Source of the DNA: Bacteroidales bacterium
Lineage (GTDB): Bacteria > Bacteroidota > Bacteroidia > Bacteroidales > WCHB1-69
Reading direction: 5' to 3'
NCBI GenBank assembly: GCA_016290295.1
Contig: JAEETJ010000016.1
Coordinates: 1 to 62,118, forward strand
Length of the DNA: 62,118 nucleotides
Shown one piece after another: positions 53,230 through 61,966 of this stretch. Positions within the stretch are counted from its first letter, which is position 1, and every line of letters begins with the position of its first letter. Made by a program: the position numbers and the translations under genes. The notes beneath the pieces are model-generated. The model was not told the origin of the DNA. It did not search any database and worked only from the letters and a program-made list of their open reading frames with translations.

Positions 53230-53823
53230 ATGCTCCTCCCCCTCACATATTACCAATCCTCCGATGTTGTCGCCTTGGCCCGTGACTTGTTGGGGAAGTA
53301 TCTGTTTACTTGTATTGACGGGCAGTTGTCGGGAGGTATAATCACTGAGGCGGAAGCGTATAAAGGAGTAGGGGACAGAGCCTGCCACAGTTTCGGGGGT
53401 CGTCGCACAACCCGCAATGAGATGATGTACCATGCGGGGGGCGTGGCATACGTTTATTTCTGTTATGGGATGCACAATATGTTCAATGTGGTGACCAATG
53501 TGGAAAATGAACCGGAAGCTGTACTTATCAGGACGATTTTTCCTACACATGGCGAGGAACTCATGCTGCAGCGACTGCATAAGAGCAAGATGTCGGCAAG
53601 TCTGACCAATGGACCGGGCAAGTTGACCAAGGCCCTTGGCATTACCAGGGAATTAAACGGATATTCTCTACTGTCGGAGAAAATCTGGATAGAAGACAGA
53701 GGTTTGCAAATTCTTGATCATCAGGTACAAATCACACCACGGATAGGGGTGGATTATGCGGGAGGCGACGCTCTGCTGCCATATAGGTTTGTGACCACAT
53801 ATTGTCCTATGGGGCAGGAATAG
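53230..53823 (+). CDS. 3-methyladenine (alkyladenine) DNA glycosylase, AAG/MPG family
   Basis: This 197-residue DNA repair enzyme removes alkylated purines, starting base excision repair. It shows LARDLLGKYLFT, the catalytic Glu in IITEAEAYKGVGDRACHSFGG, the intercalating YHAGGVAYVYFCYGMHNMFNVV (family tyrosines), and LTNGPGKLTKALGI near the C-terminus. The length fits. Its last 70 bp run antisense to the end of the DUF2851 gene, so the two genes converge with overlapping coding ends. No promoter motif is visible in the repeat-filled spacer. Confidence 0.92.
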   Translation: MLLPLTYYQSSDVVALARDLLGKYLFTCIDGQLSGGIITEAEAYKGVGDRACHSFGGRRTTRNEMMYHAGGVAYVYFCYGMHNMFNVVTNVENEPEAVLIRTIFPTHGEELMLQRLHKSKMSASLTNGPGKLTKALGITRELNGYSLLSEKIWIEDRGLQILDHQVQITPRIGVDYAGGDALLPYRFVTTYCPMGQE

Positions 53824-55082
53824 CATTTTCTTTTTTTGCAGAAATTGGAATACAACTCCAACATTGCCTGTGAGCATATCGCAGAGTCATGGGGAAAGGA
53901 ATAGGCACAAAACTGTCGTGTGATGTGGTTGCTTTCGGCAGGGGTATTTTCTAAAATCTCCAGTGCTTTGCTTTTCATCTGGTCTCTGCCGCTGAAGGAA
54001 CCGAAGGCGAATGTTAATGGTGCAATGCTATTGATAAACAGTAGGTTAATGGAATCTTTTCCTAAATGGGCCGGATGTTTTCGTGTGACTTTGCCGGGTT
54101 GGAAATGAGTCTGCCAGTATTTATGAGGCCTGATGCTATTGAATATATTGTAAACGTTGCTGATATTTTCGCTGAGCACTAGCTCGTTGAATAAATCGGC
54201 GCAAGTAAACAACAGTTCGCTGAATTGTGCCAAGCGTATGCCAGGGAAGTTTATGGGTCTTAGCCGCAGCAAATTCCACAAACCAGCAGGGATGGCCGTG
54301 AGTTTGTACTTGTAGCGTAGGTATTCATACTCATCATATAGTTGTGCAAAATACTCATCTTTAGATGTTTGTGTGCCTGCTTCCGGATTGTAGGCCTGCA
54401 AAAAACCAGCTTGGCCGAAAATCAAAGCGTAGGTTTGCAGGCGCGAGTCCCCGTGACGTTGCAGGATTTTATAGGGCAGACTCTGTGCTAGCAATTCAAA
54501 GGCAGTACTGTTGATTTTGAAGCCGAAGTTAATGGCTAATGCTCTGTATGTCAGTTCACTCCAATCATCGGCACATTTTTTGAGCAATCGAAACAACTGC
54601 TCCTGCCTCCGCAGTAATCGGTCAACGGCAAAGGCCGAGATGATGGATGTGAGAGTGAGTGATGGAATAGAGGCAATGCTGTTCCCGCAGGGTACATTGT
54701 TAGTAGAAAGGGTTAATTTTTTGTACTCTTCCAGCATTTCCTCAGAAATATAATTTTTGAGTTCTAAGGTGGGAATGTACTCCTTGTCTTGGCGTACAAT
54801 CTCCATGTCGGCATTATATACCACATGCAGTATGACAGACTTGTACTTCTCGTCATTTTGATGATGGTGCCGGTACCAGTCGGAACCATTCACATGAATC
54901 TCGACATCTCCGGCCCAGATAATGTCGTTGATACGGATGACGGCTTGTTTGAAGTCGGGACCTGCGTCATGGTGCATCATGCCCGGACTGATAATGTGTA
55001 TATCGCGTCCGTCGGTGGTTATGAGTTCATTCTGCATGAAAATCTTATGCTGCCATAAATATTGAAGTAATTCTTCTTTCAT
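53754..55082 (-). CDS. DUF2851 family protein
   Basis: The ATG at 55082 gives 442 residues; a TTG five codons upstream in frame is not needed. The pattern matches DUF2851, a Bacteroidota family of unknown function: MKEELLQYLWQHKIF, TDGRDIHIISPGMMHHDAGPDF, WAGDVEIHVNGSDWYRHHH, VILHVVYNAD and a C-terminal CKKRKCYSCPIGQ with two or three Cys. The first third resembles nuclease-like folds with conserved Asp, Glu and His (DVEIHVN), but no activity is established as far as I know. The C-terminus overlaps the glycosylase gene by 70 bp on the opposite strand. Confidence 0.82.
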   Translation of the reverse strand: MKEELLQYLWQHKIFMQNELITTDGRDIHIISPGMMHHDAGPDFKQAVIRINDIIWAGDVEIHVNGSDWYRHHHQNDEKYKSVILHVVYNADMEIVRQDKEYIPTLELKNYISEEMLEEYKKLTLSTNNVPCGNSIASIPSLTLTSIISAFAVDRLLRRQEQLFRLLKKCADDWSELTYRALAINFGFKINSTAFELLAQSLPYKILQRHGDSRLQTYALIFGQAGFLQAYNPEAGTQTSKDEYFAQLYDEYEYLRYKYKLTAIPAGLWNLLRLRPINFPGIRLAQFSELLFTCADLFNELVLSENISNVYNIFNSIRPHKYWQTHFQPGKVTRKHPAHLGKDSINLLFINSIAPLTFAFGSFSGRDQMKSKALEILENTPAESNHITRQFCAYSFPHDSAICSQAMLELYSNFCKKRKCYSCPIGQYVVTNLYGSRASPPA

Positions 55083-55382
55083 TTTTTTTTGCTTCAAAAA
55101 TATAGCTTATAGCTGTAAAAATCAAGTGCTATTTCTTGCAAAATTCTGAAAATCAAATTGTTGAAAAATTGACATTTTTGTCAGGAAAAGTGTAAAAAAT
55201 AAATGTTTTTTGATGACTAATCCAAAAATGGCAAAAAGAGTCTATGCTTTGGATTTTGGAAGAAAATGTTGTGATTTTTGAAAAAAAATTTTTGCTAATC
55301 CAATCGGCAGGCAATTCAACAATATTTTTGTATTTTTGCAGTTTGTAATCAAAAAGAATAATAACAATAAAACATAAAGACT
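55083..55382. other. AT-rich divergent intergenic region
   Basis: These 300 bp separate DUF2851 and a secreted protein gene on the plus strand. I see one promoter (55331-55339) and no gene or clear palindrome; A+T content is very high. Confidence 0.5.
55331..55339 (+). promoter_or_regulatory. -7 promoter motif TATTTTTGC
   Basis: TATTTTTGC lies 43 bp before the ATG at 55383. Confidence 0.65.
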
Positions 55383-56048
55383 ATGAAAAATTTGAAATTA
55401 ACGCTCTCATTGGTATGTGCAGTTCTCTTATTGACTGGTGGTCAATTGTTTGGGCAAAATAAAAAAGGAAGAGATGATGTGATGACTCCGGTCAAAGCTG
55501 ATAATTTCAAGGATATGGCTGCCCAGTTGACCAAGGATGGTTGGAAGACGGATGTTTACACTATTGAAGAACAGCTTGCTTCCACTGCCAAACTCAAATG
55601 TGAGATCAATCCCAAATTGGGTGATGCACTCTATTTATGGTCACAGGTGGAGACTACAGGTTCGAATCTGAAAGATACAAGAGAAAAGAATTTTATTACA
55701 GGGATGACCAATATGACTTATCAGGTGGAATTACCTTTTATCAGTCAGTGCAAAATGATTTTGATGCAGAAAAGAGCTTCTGCCGACCAGATTTCAGCTA
55801 TGGAGAAGATTGTTCATCAGATTTCTCCGATGGTGATCCAGAATTTAAGTAAGAAAACTATGGAAATATATACTGAAAAGGATAAAACATATACTGTCCG
55901 TGCGGTATATATGATTGACAAATCAAAGGTTTACGACATCTTGGTGGAATCCTGTGTCAGAGATGCCGCCGGCTATAAAGAAAATGCCATCCTTATCGAA
56001 GTCTTCAAAGAAGCGCTCAACAGGATGGCAAAACAAAGTCTGAGATAG
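55383..56048 (+). CDS. Secreted hypothetical protein
   Basis: This 221-residue protein has a signal peptide ending near LFGQ (about 1-25). The mature part is mixed alpha/beta, with DNFKDMAAQLTKDGWKTDVY, a central helix ADQISAMEKIVHQISP, and a strand pair around DKTYTVRAVYMIDKSKVYDI followed by a helix. The segment YTVRAVYMIDKSKV resembles strands found in LPP20-like proteins, but I cannot assign it to a family. The gene is single, with its own promoter, and converges with the lipoprotein gene at 56064 across a 15-bp gap. Confidence 0.68.
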   Translation: MKNLKLTLSLVCAVLLLTGGQLFGQNKKGRDDVMTPVKADNFKDMAAQLTKDGWKTDVYTIEEQLASTAKLKCEINPKLGDALYLWSQVETTGSNLKDTREKNFITGMTNMTYQVELPFISQCKMILMQKRASADQISAMEKIVHQISPMVIQNLSKKTMEIYTEKDKTYTVRAVYMIDKSKVYDILVESCVRDAAGYKENAILIEVFKEALNRMAKQSLR

Positions 56049-56063
56049 TCTATCCTATAATTA

Positions 56064-56846
56064 TTACCAGATTTCTGTTACTCCTCGATAGGTGATACTG
56101 ACACTGTTGTCGCCTATGTATTCAGCCTTGACATTGATATCGTCGAAGTCTTGTTGATGGGCGATGAGTTGTACAACTCCATCGCTGCAATAGCAGAATC
56201 CGTATGGGGCTTCTCGCAGGATGTTTTTCTCAATGTTATATTGCAGGAAAACAGGACCGCTCATGTATTTATACAAGCCATTGCCGGATAACGTGTAGGT
56301 TTCTTTGGCAAACAGTATGTTACCATCATTTGCTAGAGATTTGATATGCCAGTCGCAGCTGCTGCCGTAGCATTCAGTGCTGTCCATTTGGATGAGCCAT
56401 TGCTCGCCATCCTTGCTGATGTGTATTTTTTCACCTATAGGAAAGGTGTAGAATTGGGGCAGTTCCCCATATTCAAAGTAATCAGGGTTATGTTTGGCGA
56501 TTAGCCAATGAGAGCCTTCATCGTTCAATGATTGTCCGTATGTATTGATGGTGAGAGTCTTCTCGGAACCTTTGTAAAGTACATATACATTGTTTTCCTC
56601 AGGTCTTATCCGATAATCTGGAAGGTATTGGTCTTCAATGCTGTAACGGATACTGTCGTTTTCTGCATTAATCCATGCGTCAAGATAAAAGGTTGGTATG
56701 ACATCAGTTTCAATAACGTCAAATGTGGCTTTCTCCCATGAATCATGGATTTCCTTGCCTCGTTGGGTGAGTTTGCCGCGTTGCTCACGATAGCAACCAA
56801 CGCAAACCAAGGCAATCGCTATAATGATGATTATATTCTTTTTCAT
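56064..56846 (-). CDS. Hypothetical lipoprotein
   Basis: This 260-residue lipoprotein has lipobox VCVGC near residue 18. The rest is polar with strands and many aromatic residues (YILDAW-like TFYLDAWINAEN, NVYVLYKGSEKTLTINTYG, NGLYKYMSGPVFLQYNIEK). No family is recognised. The starting codons lie 33 bp after the stop of the beta-barrel gene at 56880, so the two probably form one transcript and act together at the outer membrane. Confidence 0.68.
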   Translation of the reverse strand: MKKNIIIIIAIALVCVGCYREQRGKLTQRGKEIHDSWEKATFDVIETDVIPTFYLDAWINAENDSIRYSIEDQYLPDYRIRPEENNVYVLYKGSEKTLTINTYGQSLNDEGSHWLIAKHNPDYFEYGELPQFYTFPIGEKIHISKDGEQWLIQMDSTECYGSSCDWHIKSLANDGNILFAKETYTLSGNGLYKYMSGPVFLQYNIEKNILREAPYGFCYCSDGVVQLIAHQQDFDDINVKAEYIGDNSVSITYRGVTEIW

Positions 56847-56879
56847 AATTTAGTCTGTTTTGAAAAGTGAAACAATCGC

Positions 56880-57536
56880 TTATTTCTTTTTGCTGTTGAA
56901 ATTATAACCAAAACCGGCCTGGATAAAGCCTTGGAGACCAAATCCGATTTCGGTGAAGCCGTACCATTTCCGGCCCACATGAACACCTACTGCGGTAAGT
57001 TGAAAGCCAATGCCATGCCCATAGTCGATGTATGGATCAGTAGCAGATTTGCGTTGGTAAATGTCTAATGCGTAGCCAACGGAAAGACCAGAATACAAAG
57101 TGACATATTTTTTGTTGAGCCAGGAGAAACGAACCGATGGCATAATGGTAATGATATGGTCACTTTGGGTGGAAAGTTTCTCATTTGTCACACGGTCATA
57201 ATAAACATCATATAGACCCGTATAGGAGACTGTTGCCCCAAGCCAGAACCATTTGGCAAGACGGTATTTGTAGCCGACACTGATGTTAGGTGTACAGTAT
57301 ATGCCCTTGTATGTATCAGGTCCAAACCAGTCGAAGGCTGTCCGTTCATATAGGTAACTTGGGCGAGTGTCTAACACAATGTAATGTCCGCTGGCAAGTG
57401 CGGGTAGTATCGGGTCGCCAATGCCGATTTGGATGTCATGTCGTTGGAGTGTCTCCTTCCACGACGGTGTTTCCTCCTGGGCCGACAAACTCCAGCCCAG
57501 AGAAACTAACATGAGGATGAGGAATATTCTTTTCAT
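56880..57536 (-). CDS. Hypothetical outer-membrane beta-barrel protein
   Basis: This 218-residue protein has a signal peptide ending near SLSAQ (about 1-19). Strand-like segments with Gly and aromatics follow: YCTPNISVGYKYRLAKWFWLGATVSYTG, KYVTLYSGLSVGYALDIY, GIGFQLTAVGVHVGRKWYGF and FIQAGFGYNFNSKKK. This is the form of small barrels near the PorT/OMP_b-brl group. The C-terminus adds a basic tail after the aromatic strand. A lipoprotein gene follows. The spacer upstream (57537-57660) holds only repeated words; no promoter motif was found. Confidence 0.64.
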   Translation of the reverse strand: MKRIFLILMLVSLGWSLSAQEETPSWKETLQRHDIQIGIGDPILPALASGHYIVLDTRPSYLYERTAFDWFGPDTYKGIYCTPNISVGYKYRLAKWFWLGATVSYTGLYDVYYDRVTNEKLSTQSDHIITIMPSVRFSWLNKKYVTLYSGLSVGYALDIYQRKSATDPYIDYGHGIGFQLTAVGVHVGRKWYGFTEIGFGLQGFIQAGFGYNFNSKKK

Positions 57537-57660
57537 AGGTTATAGGTGTTAGTGATTAGGGGGCAGTTAAGTTAATAGTTAATAGTTAATAGTTGAAAGT
57601 TGAAAGTTGTTGTTTTTTTCAGTTTCATTAACTAATTTGCTAATTTTCAGTTTTCAGTTT

Positions 57661-59661
57661 TCAATTTTCAGTTTTTTTAGACAATGAATGTACCACTAAA
57701 TACACGCATAATGCGGCGTACATCACGATGGCGAGGATGTTGAATGCTGATGAGCCAATATATTCGGTGGGCATTGCTACATCGGCACCTGCGTATTTCA
57801 TGATGGCGCTTACCACACCCATGATGGCACCACCGGCCAGCATACCTGAAGCTAACAGAGTGCCTTTTTCCTTGCGTGCCTTGTTAACGGCTTCGTCTTT
57901 GCTGCGGTTACCGATGAACCATGCCAAAGCACCACCAATCAACAAGGGGATATTCAACTGCAAAGGAATGAACATACCCAAAGAGAAGGCCAAGGCGGGA
58001 ACACCAATGCGGTCGAGCACAATGGCCAAAATAGCACCGATGATATACAGAATCCAGGGAGTCTGGCCACCGAACATCAGCGGTTCGATGATGGCTGCCA
58101 TGGCGTTGGCTTGTGGGGCCACCAATGCGTTTTCACCAGTATAGCCGTAAGTCTTTGATAAAAGCATAATCACTGCGCCTACGGTAAGCGCTGACACTAA
58201 TGTGCCTAAAAATTTCAGTCCCTGTTGTTTGTAGGGGGATGTTCCAATCCAGTAACCGATTTTCAGGTCGGTGATGAAACCTCCAGCCATAGCCAAAGCG
58301 GAGCAAACGATGCCGCCCACTACCAATGCGGTGATGATGCCGGTGCCGCCTTGCAAACCTACGGCTGACAGGATGAAGGAGCTGAGAATCAAGGTCATCA
58401 TGGTCATACCTGAAACAGGGTTGGTGCCTACAGTGGCGATTGCCGTGGCAGCCACGGTAGTGAACAGGAAAGCAAACAAAAATACCACCAGGATGCCGAC
58501 GATAATCTGTGTCAGGTTCATCTGCATACCTCCGAAAATGAAGAAGAGCACCATCATGATGATGACAGCCAAGAAACCGAAAAGTATAATCTTCATGGGT
58601 ATATCACGTTGGGTACGAAGTACTTGCTGTTCTTCACCGCTCTTGCCTTTATTGGCTTTGAAAGCCACGCTCAACGAGGTCTTGATGACACCAGCGGATT
58701 TGATAACGCCTAAAATACCGGCCATGGCGATACCGCCGATGCCGATGTATCTTACATATTGCGAGAAGATTAAGTCCGGATCCATGGTACTCATTAGTAC
58801 TCCGTCAGGGGTGACACCGTATTGTCCCAACAAAGGAACGATAAACCACCACGACAGGAAAGAGCCGGCACAGATAATCATGGCGTATTTCAAGCCAATC
58901 AGATAGCCTGTGCCCAACAGGATGGCGCTGCCGTTCATCTTGAAGACAAACTTGTGATTCATGGCTAATTGTTCGCCCCATGCGGCCATACGGGTGGTGA
59001 TGGTTTCAGACCAGAAGTTGAAAGTGGTCATGCAGAAATCGTACAGACCTCCAATCAAACCACTGATAACCAATAATTTCGCCTGGTTTCCGCCCTTGGC
59101 GCCTGATACTAGAATCTCGGTAGTAGCTGTCGCTTCTGGGAAGGGGTATTTGCCGTGCATGTCAGAGACAAAGTACTTGCGGAAGGGAATCAGGAACAGA
59201 ATTCCCAAAAAGCCGCCGAAGAGGGAAGCTAAGAATATCTGGAAGAAGTTGACATTCATCTGAATATCAGGATTGGTTTCCTGGATGATGTAGATAGCGG
59301 GCAGGGTGAAGATGGCACCGGCCACAATCACGCCTGAGCTGGCACCGATGGACTGGATGATGACGTTTTCGGACAGCGGACTCTTGCGCTTTGCAAGGGT
59401 AGAGGCTCCTACAGCGATGATGGCGATAGGAATTGCCGCCTCGAACACTTGGCCGAAGCGTAATCCGGCGTATGCAGTCGCCGCCGAGAAAATGATAGCC
59501 ATGATGATACCCCAAATTACGGTCCAAGCGTTGATTTCAGGGTATTTCTTCGTTCCCATCAGGATGGGCTTGTACTCTTCGCCCTCTTTCAGCTCCGTAT
59601 AAGCGTTATCGGGCATTTTAATCTCTTCTTGCGTCAGATTGATGTCTTTTTCTTCTTCCAT
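57661..59661 (-). CDS. OPT-family oligopeptide transporter
   Basis: This 666-residue integral membrane protein has about 15-16 hydrophobic segments and family motifs: AWTVIWGIIMAIIFSAATAYAGLRFGQVFEAAIPIAI, YPFPEATATTEILVSGAKGG, and the later GSSAFNILAIVMYAALCVYLVV. OPT members import small peptides or metal chelates with protons; the bacterial branch (YSL-like) often lacks a known substrate. The N-terminal 45 residues are hydrophilic and acidic. A TAAATTTGC promoter is 41 bp upstream. Confidence 0.88.
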   Translation of the reverse strand: MEEEKDINLTQEEIKMPDNAYTELKEGEEYKPILMGTKKYPEINAWTVIWGIIMAIIFSAATAYAGLRFGQVFEAAIPIAIIAVGASTLAKRKSPLSENVIIQSIGASSGVIVAGAIFTLPAIYIIQETNPDIQMNVNFFQIFLASLFGGFLGILFLIPFRKYFVSDMHGKYPFPEATATTEILVSGAKGGNQAKLLVISGLIGGLYDFCMTTFNFWSETITTRMAAWGEQLAMNHKFVFKMNGSAILLGTGYLIGLKYAMIICAGSFLSWWFIVPLLGQYGVTPDGVLMSTMDPDLIFSQYVRYIGIGGIAMAGILGVIKSAGVIKTSLSVAFKANKGKSGEEQQVLRTQRDIPMKIILFGFLAVIIMMVLFFIFGGMQMNLTQIIVGILVVFLFAFLFTTVAATAIATVGTNPVSGMTMMTLILSSFILSAVGLQGGTGIITALVVGGIVCSALAMAGGFITDLKIGYWIGTSPYKQQGLKFLGTLVSALTVGAVIMLLSKTYGYTGENALVAPQANAMAAIIEPLMFGGQTPWILYIIGAILAIVLDRIGVPALAFSLGMFIPLQLNIPLLIGGALAWFIGNRSKDEAVNKARKEKGTLLASGMLAGGAIMGVVSAIMKYAGADVAMPTEYIGSSAFNILAIVMYAALCVYLVVHSLSKKTEN

Positions 59662-59701
59662 TATGTTGTGATTTTAAAGTTATTTCAAAAATAATCAAAC
59701 T

Positions 59702-59710
59702 GCAAATTTA
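59702..59710 (-). promoter_or_regulatory. -7 promoter motif TAAATTTGC of the OPT transporter gene
   Basis: The minus strand reads TAAATTTGC 40 bp before the ATG at 59661. Confidence 0.6.
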
Positions 59711-59751
59711 CATGAAATTCCTGAATTATACACAGACAAATAATTTTTTTG

Positions 59752-59774
59752 TGGGGACGCACCGCGTTCGTCCG
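59752..59774. repeat. Imperfect palindrome GGACGCACCGCGTTCGTCC
   Basis: GGACG and CGTCC flank nine bases, in a spacer. It may belong to the same repeat type as the decayed palindrome at 8066-8091. Confidence 0.4.
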
Positions 59775-59809
59775 AAAAAAAAACAAAGGAAAAATACATG
59801 TTTTTTGAA

Positions 59810-59934
59810 ATCGTTGTAACCGTAAGTGGTGCCTTTCTGCTTCTTTCCCGTTATGGAAAACGATATCCCCCGATAATAGTACAAGGTGATTTTGGGCTAT
59901 ATGTGAGGGGTGGGTTTATGGAGAAAAAATACAT
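59810..59934 (-). pseudogene. Remnant of an Rhs-type core sequence
   Basis: The minus strand encodes PPLTYSPKSPCTIIGGYR, matching SPLTYRPKSDSPNTGGYR at the start of the Rhs tip gene at 61963. A stop and a one-base shift then follow, after which FHNGKEAER in the next frame resembles FFNGQEGDN. It is a decayed partial copy in the same orientation as the intact gene. Confidence 0.6.
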
Positions 59935-60349
59935 AAAATAATGATGTCTTATTTTGACAGGAGTATTATTTAAGTTAGACATTCTGCATTCATTCACAAA
60001 CTCACGGAAAATCCCCGTTTCTCTCTTCACATCGGATTCTCTTAAGTTTCCGATGTTCCTTATATAATAAGCCCACTTCTGGCGAAGGTCTCCGAAATCC
60101 ACCCCCGCCTTATCGCTTGCAAAGATACTCAAATCCACACAAAAAAAACATGATCTTCTCTGAAAAAATTTCATTGTCCTCGTTTTTCAGCATCACACGC
60201 TGTATGAACTTCCTCCCTCCCATGATTTTCGCATGGTGATGCTCAAGGAAATTCAGGGAGATGATGTCGGGGAAGATGTATTCACGGTCGCCTCTTCTCA
60301 GTTCGTTGCTTACCGCACGGCTCACGTAGGCGATGGCCCTGCGGCCGCA
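59935..60349 (-). pseudogene. Fragment of a PD-(D/E)XK nuclease / Rpn-type transposase, frameshifted
   Basis: The minus strand encodes RRAIAYVSRAVSNELRRGDR, then EYIFPDIISLNFLEHHHAK, and after a frame change DLRQKWAYYIRNIGNL and FREFVNECRMSNLNN. The order and spacing resemble the C-terminal half of Rpn-family nuclease-transposases, where a PVISINILDF-like strand precedes a QWLYFLKN-like helix. The frames part at a run of eight A (60140-60147, T on the coding strand): removing one base restores a single frame. The N-terminal catalytic half is missing. The family assignment is by pattern only. Confidence 0.55.
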
Positions 60350-60627
60350 AATTTACAATATTGTTCTTAGAAAATCAATAGCAAAATCACATTTAATTTA
60401 CTTAAATTCAATATTTTAATAGATACTAAAACAATTCAAAAAGCTACACTTTTTGTTCAAAAAAAGGCCGGAATACCATGGTTTTAATTTTCAGGCAAAG
60501 CCTTTATTTTTTGTACGGACCTGAAAATTTTGGAAATTTTCTGGCGGAATTTTGCAGGGACGAACAGCGAGGACGATAGGGTGATCTGTAGGCGTGCCAA
60601 CCTAAACAGAGACAATGTGAACGGATA
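60350..60627. other. AT-rich region with no gene seen
   Basis: Between the nuclease remnant and the immunity-candidate gene I find no coding pattern, promoter or strong palindrome. An open frame at 60530-60736 overlaps the 3' end of the opposite gene and has no protein-like features. Confidence 0.4.
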
Positions 60628-61068
60628 TCACCGTTTTGGCTGGGTGGATATCATCCGTTTTCTGCATGTGATCAAATATATGGTTGAAATGACAACTCCA
60701 ACAATACCACTTATACAAAGAAGAAGGGTTCTGTAAGGCCGAATCATAATTGATCCTATGAAAAAAGCCGTAAAAAAAGACAATACACAACTACTAATCA
60801 TGACAATGTAATGGATTCTTTTATTTCTCACCAGTATAAAAATGGTATTCTCAACCAACATAACAATAGAAAAGCAAAATATAGCATATTGAAGGCTTAT
60901 GCCCCAATGCATGTCGTATTGATTAACATCCAAAAACCTTCGAGATAACCATTCACCTAAAAAATACACAATAACATATACGACAACAGAAAGGAAAGTA
61001 CCAAAAGCGATTCTTCCAATTGCCATTAAAATGTTTTTGATGTTTCTATTTAAGGTATTTTTCAGCAT
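60628..61068 (-). CDS. Four-helix membrane protein, candidate immunity protein
   Basis: This 146-residue protein has four predicted membrane segments (about 16-38, 57-78, 86-106 and 111-133) and a basic C-terminus. No family is recognised. Its start overlaps the end of the Rhs tip gene by 23 bp, the usual place of an immunity gene behind a polymorphic toxin. A membrane immunity protein would suit a toxin acting on or entering through the inner membrane. The role is inferred from position and topology. Confidence 0.6.
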   Translation of the reverse strand: MLKNTLNRNIKNILMAIGRIAFGTFLSVVVYVIVYFLGEWLSRRFLDVNQYDMHWGISLQYAIFCFSIVMLVENTIFILVRNKRIHYIVMISSCVLSFFTAFFIGSIMIRPYRTLLLCISGIVGVVISTIYLITCRKRMISTQPKR

Positions 61069-61963
61069 CTTCTTTACGTATTCTTTTATTTAGTTCTTCT
61101 GGTAAACATTGTTCATTTTTTTGCAATTCAATTTTTTTGCTGCCAAATAAACCTTTTTCAACTGTACGATGATATCTTTTGGAAGCCCATAATGCACCCC
61201 TCAACAGAAAATAATTATCGTAAGTATTAGAATTGTCAACTTCACCGCCAATCAGTTTACCTTCCCCATATTTTTTTCCTTTTTTTATTGTAGAAGCGAT
61301 AGATGAATACACATTTCCAGAGGCTTTATACAAATCGGTATAATAGTCTACGGCAAAGGCTATCTGCCCAATTGCGTCTGCCCAATAAGGATACCCTTCT
61401 ACTGTTACTAAAAAATAGCCATCAGCACCATTTTTTTCACTTTTCCAATCTCCGCTTCCTCCTTGGCGATAAGCAATCATTAACCTATCTTTCTCGGAAA
61501 AATCTGCCACTTGCTCCCATGTGAAATGTTTTAAACTTGGATTTGACGATAAATTTGAAGCTTTTTTTATTAATGGAAAATAATTGTCTGCCAAAGGTTC
61601 AAACCATTGAATTCCCATATCATATAATTCTTTTGCTGTCAACACCCGCAATGTTGTTGTCCCATCGTCAAGTGTAAAAAGATATCTTCCCTTATCTGTT
61701 GTAATACGAAGAGTATCGCCCTTTACGTCTGCATAAAGAACAGGATTTTCACCAAAACAGGAGTATGAGCTTTCATATGCCTTAAACAAAGGATCCAAGT
61801 TCCACCGTCTTCCCAATCTGCTGTCATACTGCCAAAATTCAGCGGTGAAATTCGCCACTTCCCCAAACACCTCATTATCACCCTCTTGCCCGTTAAAAAA
61901 GTACCGATATCCCCCGGTATTGGGACTATCTGATTTTGGGCGGTATGTGAGGGGTGATTTCAT
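61046..61963 (-). CDS. Orphan Rhs tip: Rhs core end fused to a likely polymorphic toxin domain
   Basis: This 305-residue protein starts within the conserved Rhs-associated core: TGGYRYFFNGQEGDNEVFGE, EFWQYDSRLGRRWNLDPL, and YSCFGENPVLYADVKGD (to about residue 75). The remaining 230 residues vary from known Rhs proteins and carry RQGGSGDWKSEKNGADGYFL and EGYPYWADAIGQIAFAVDYY, faintly like type 44 polymorphic toxins. The bulk of an Rhs shell is absent, and a TATCTTTGC promoter sits 3 bp before the ATG, so the tip appears to be expressed alone. A membrane protein gene overlaps its end. The core assignment is firm; the toxin activity is inferred. Confidence 0.75.
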   Translation of the reverse strand: MKSPLTYRPKSDSPNTGGYRYFFNGQEGDNEVFGEVANFTAEFWQYDSRLGRRWNLDPLFKAYESSYSCFGENPVLYADVKGDTLRITTDKGRYLFTLDDGTTTLRVLTAKELYDMGIQWFEPLADNYFPLIKKASNLSSNPSLKHFTWEQVADFSEKDRLMIAYRQGGSGDWKSEKNGADGYFLVTVEGYPYWADAIGQIAFAVDYYTDLYKASGNVYSSIASTIKKGKKYGEGKLIGGEVDNSNTYDNYFLLRGALWASKRYHRTVEKGLFGSKKIELQKNEQCLPEELNKRIRKEDAEKYLK

Positions 61964-61966
61964 GGG

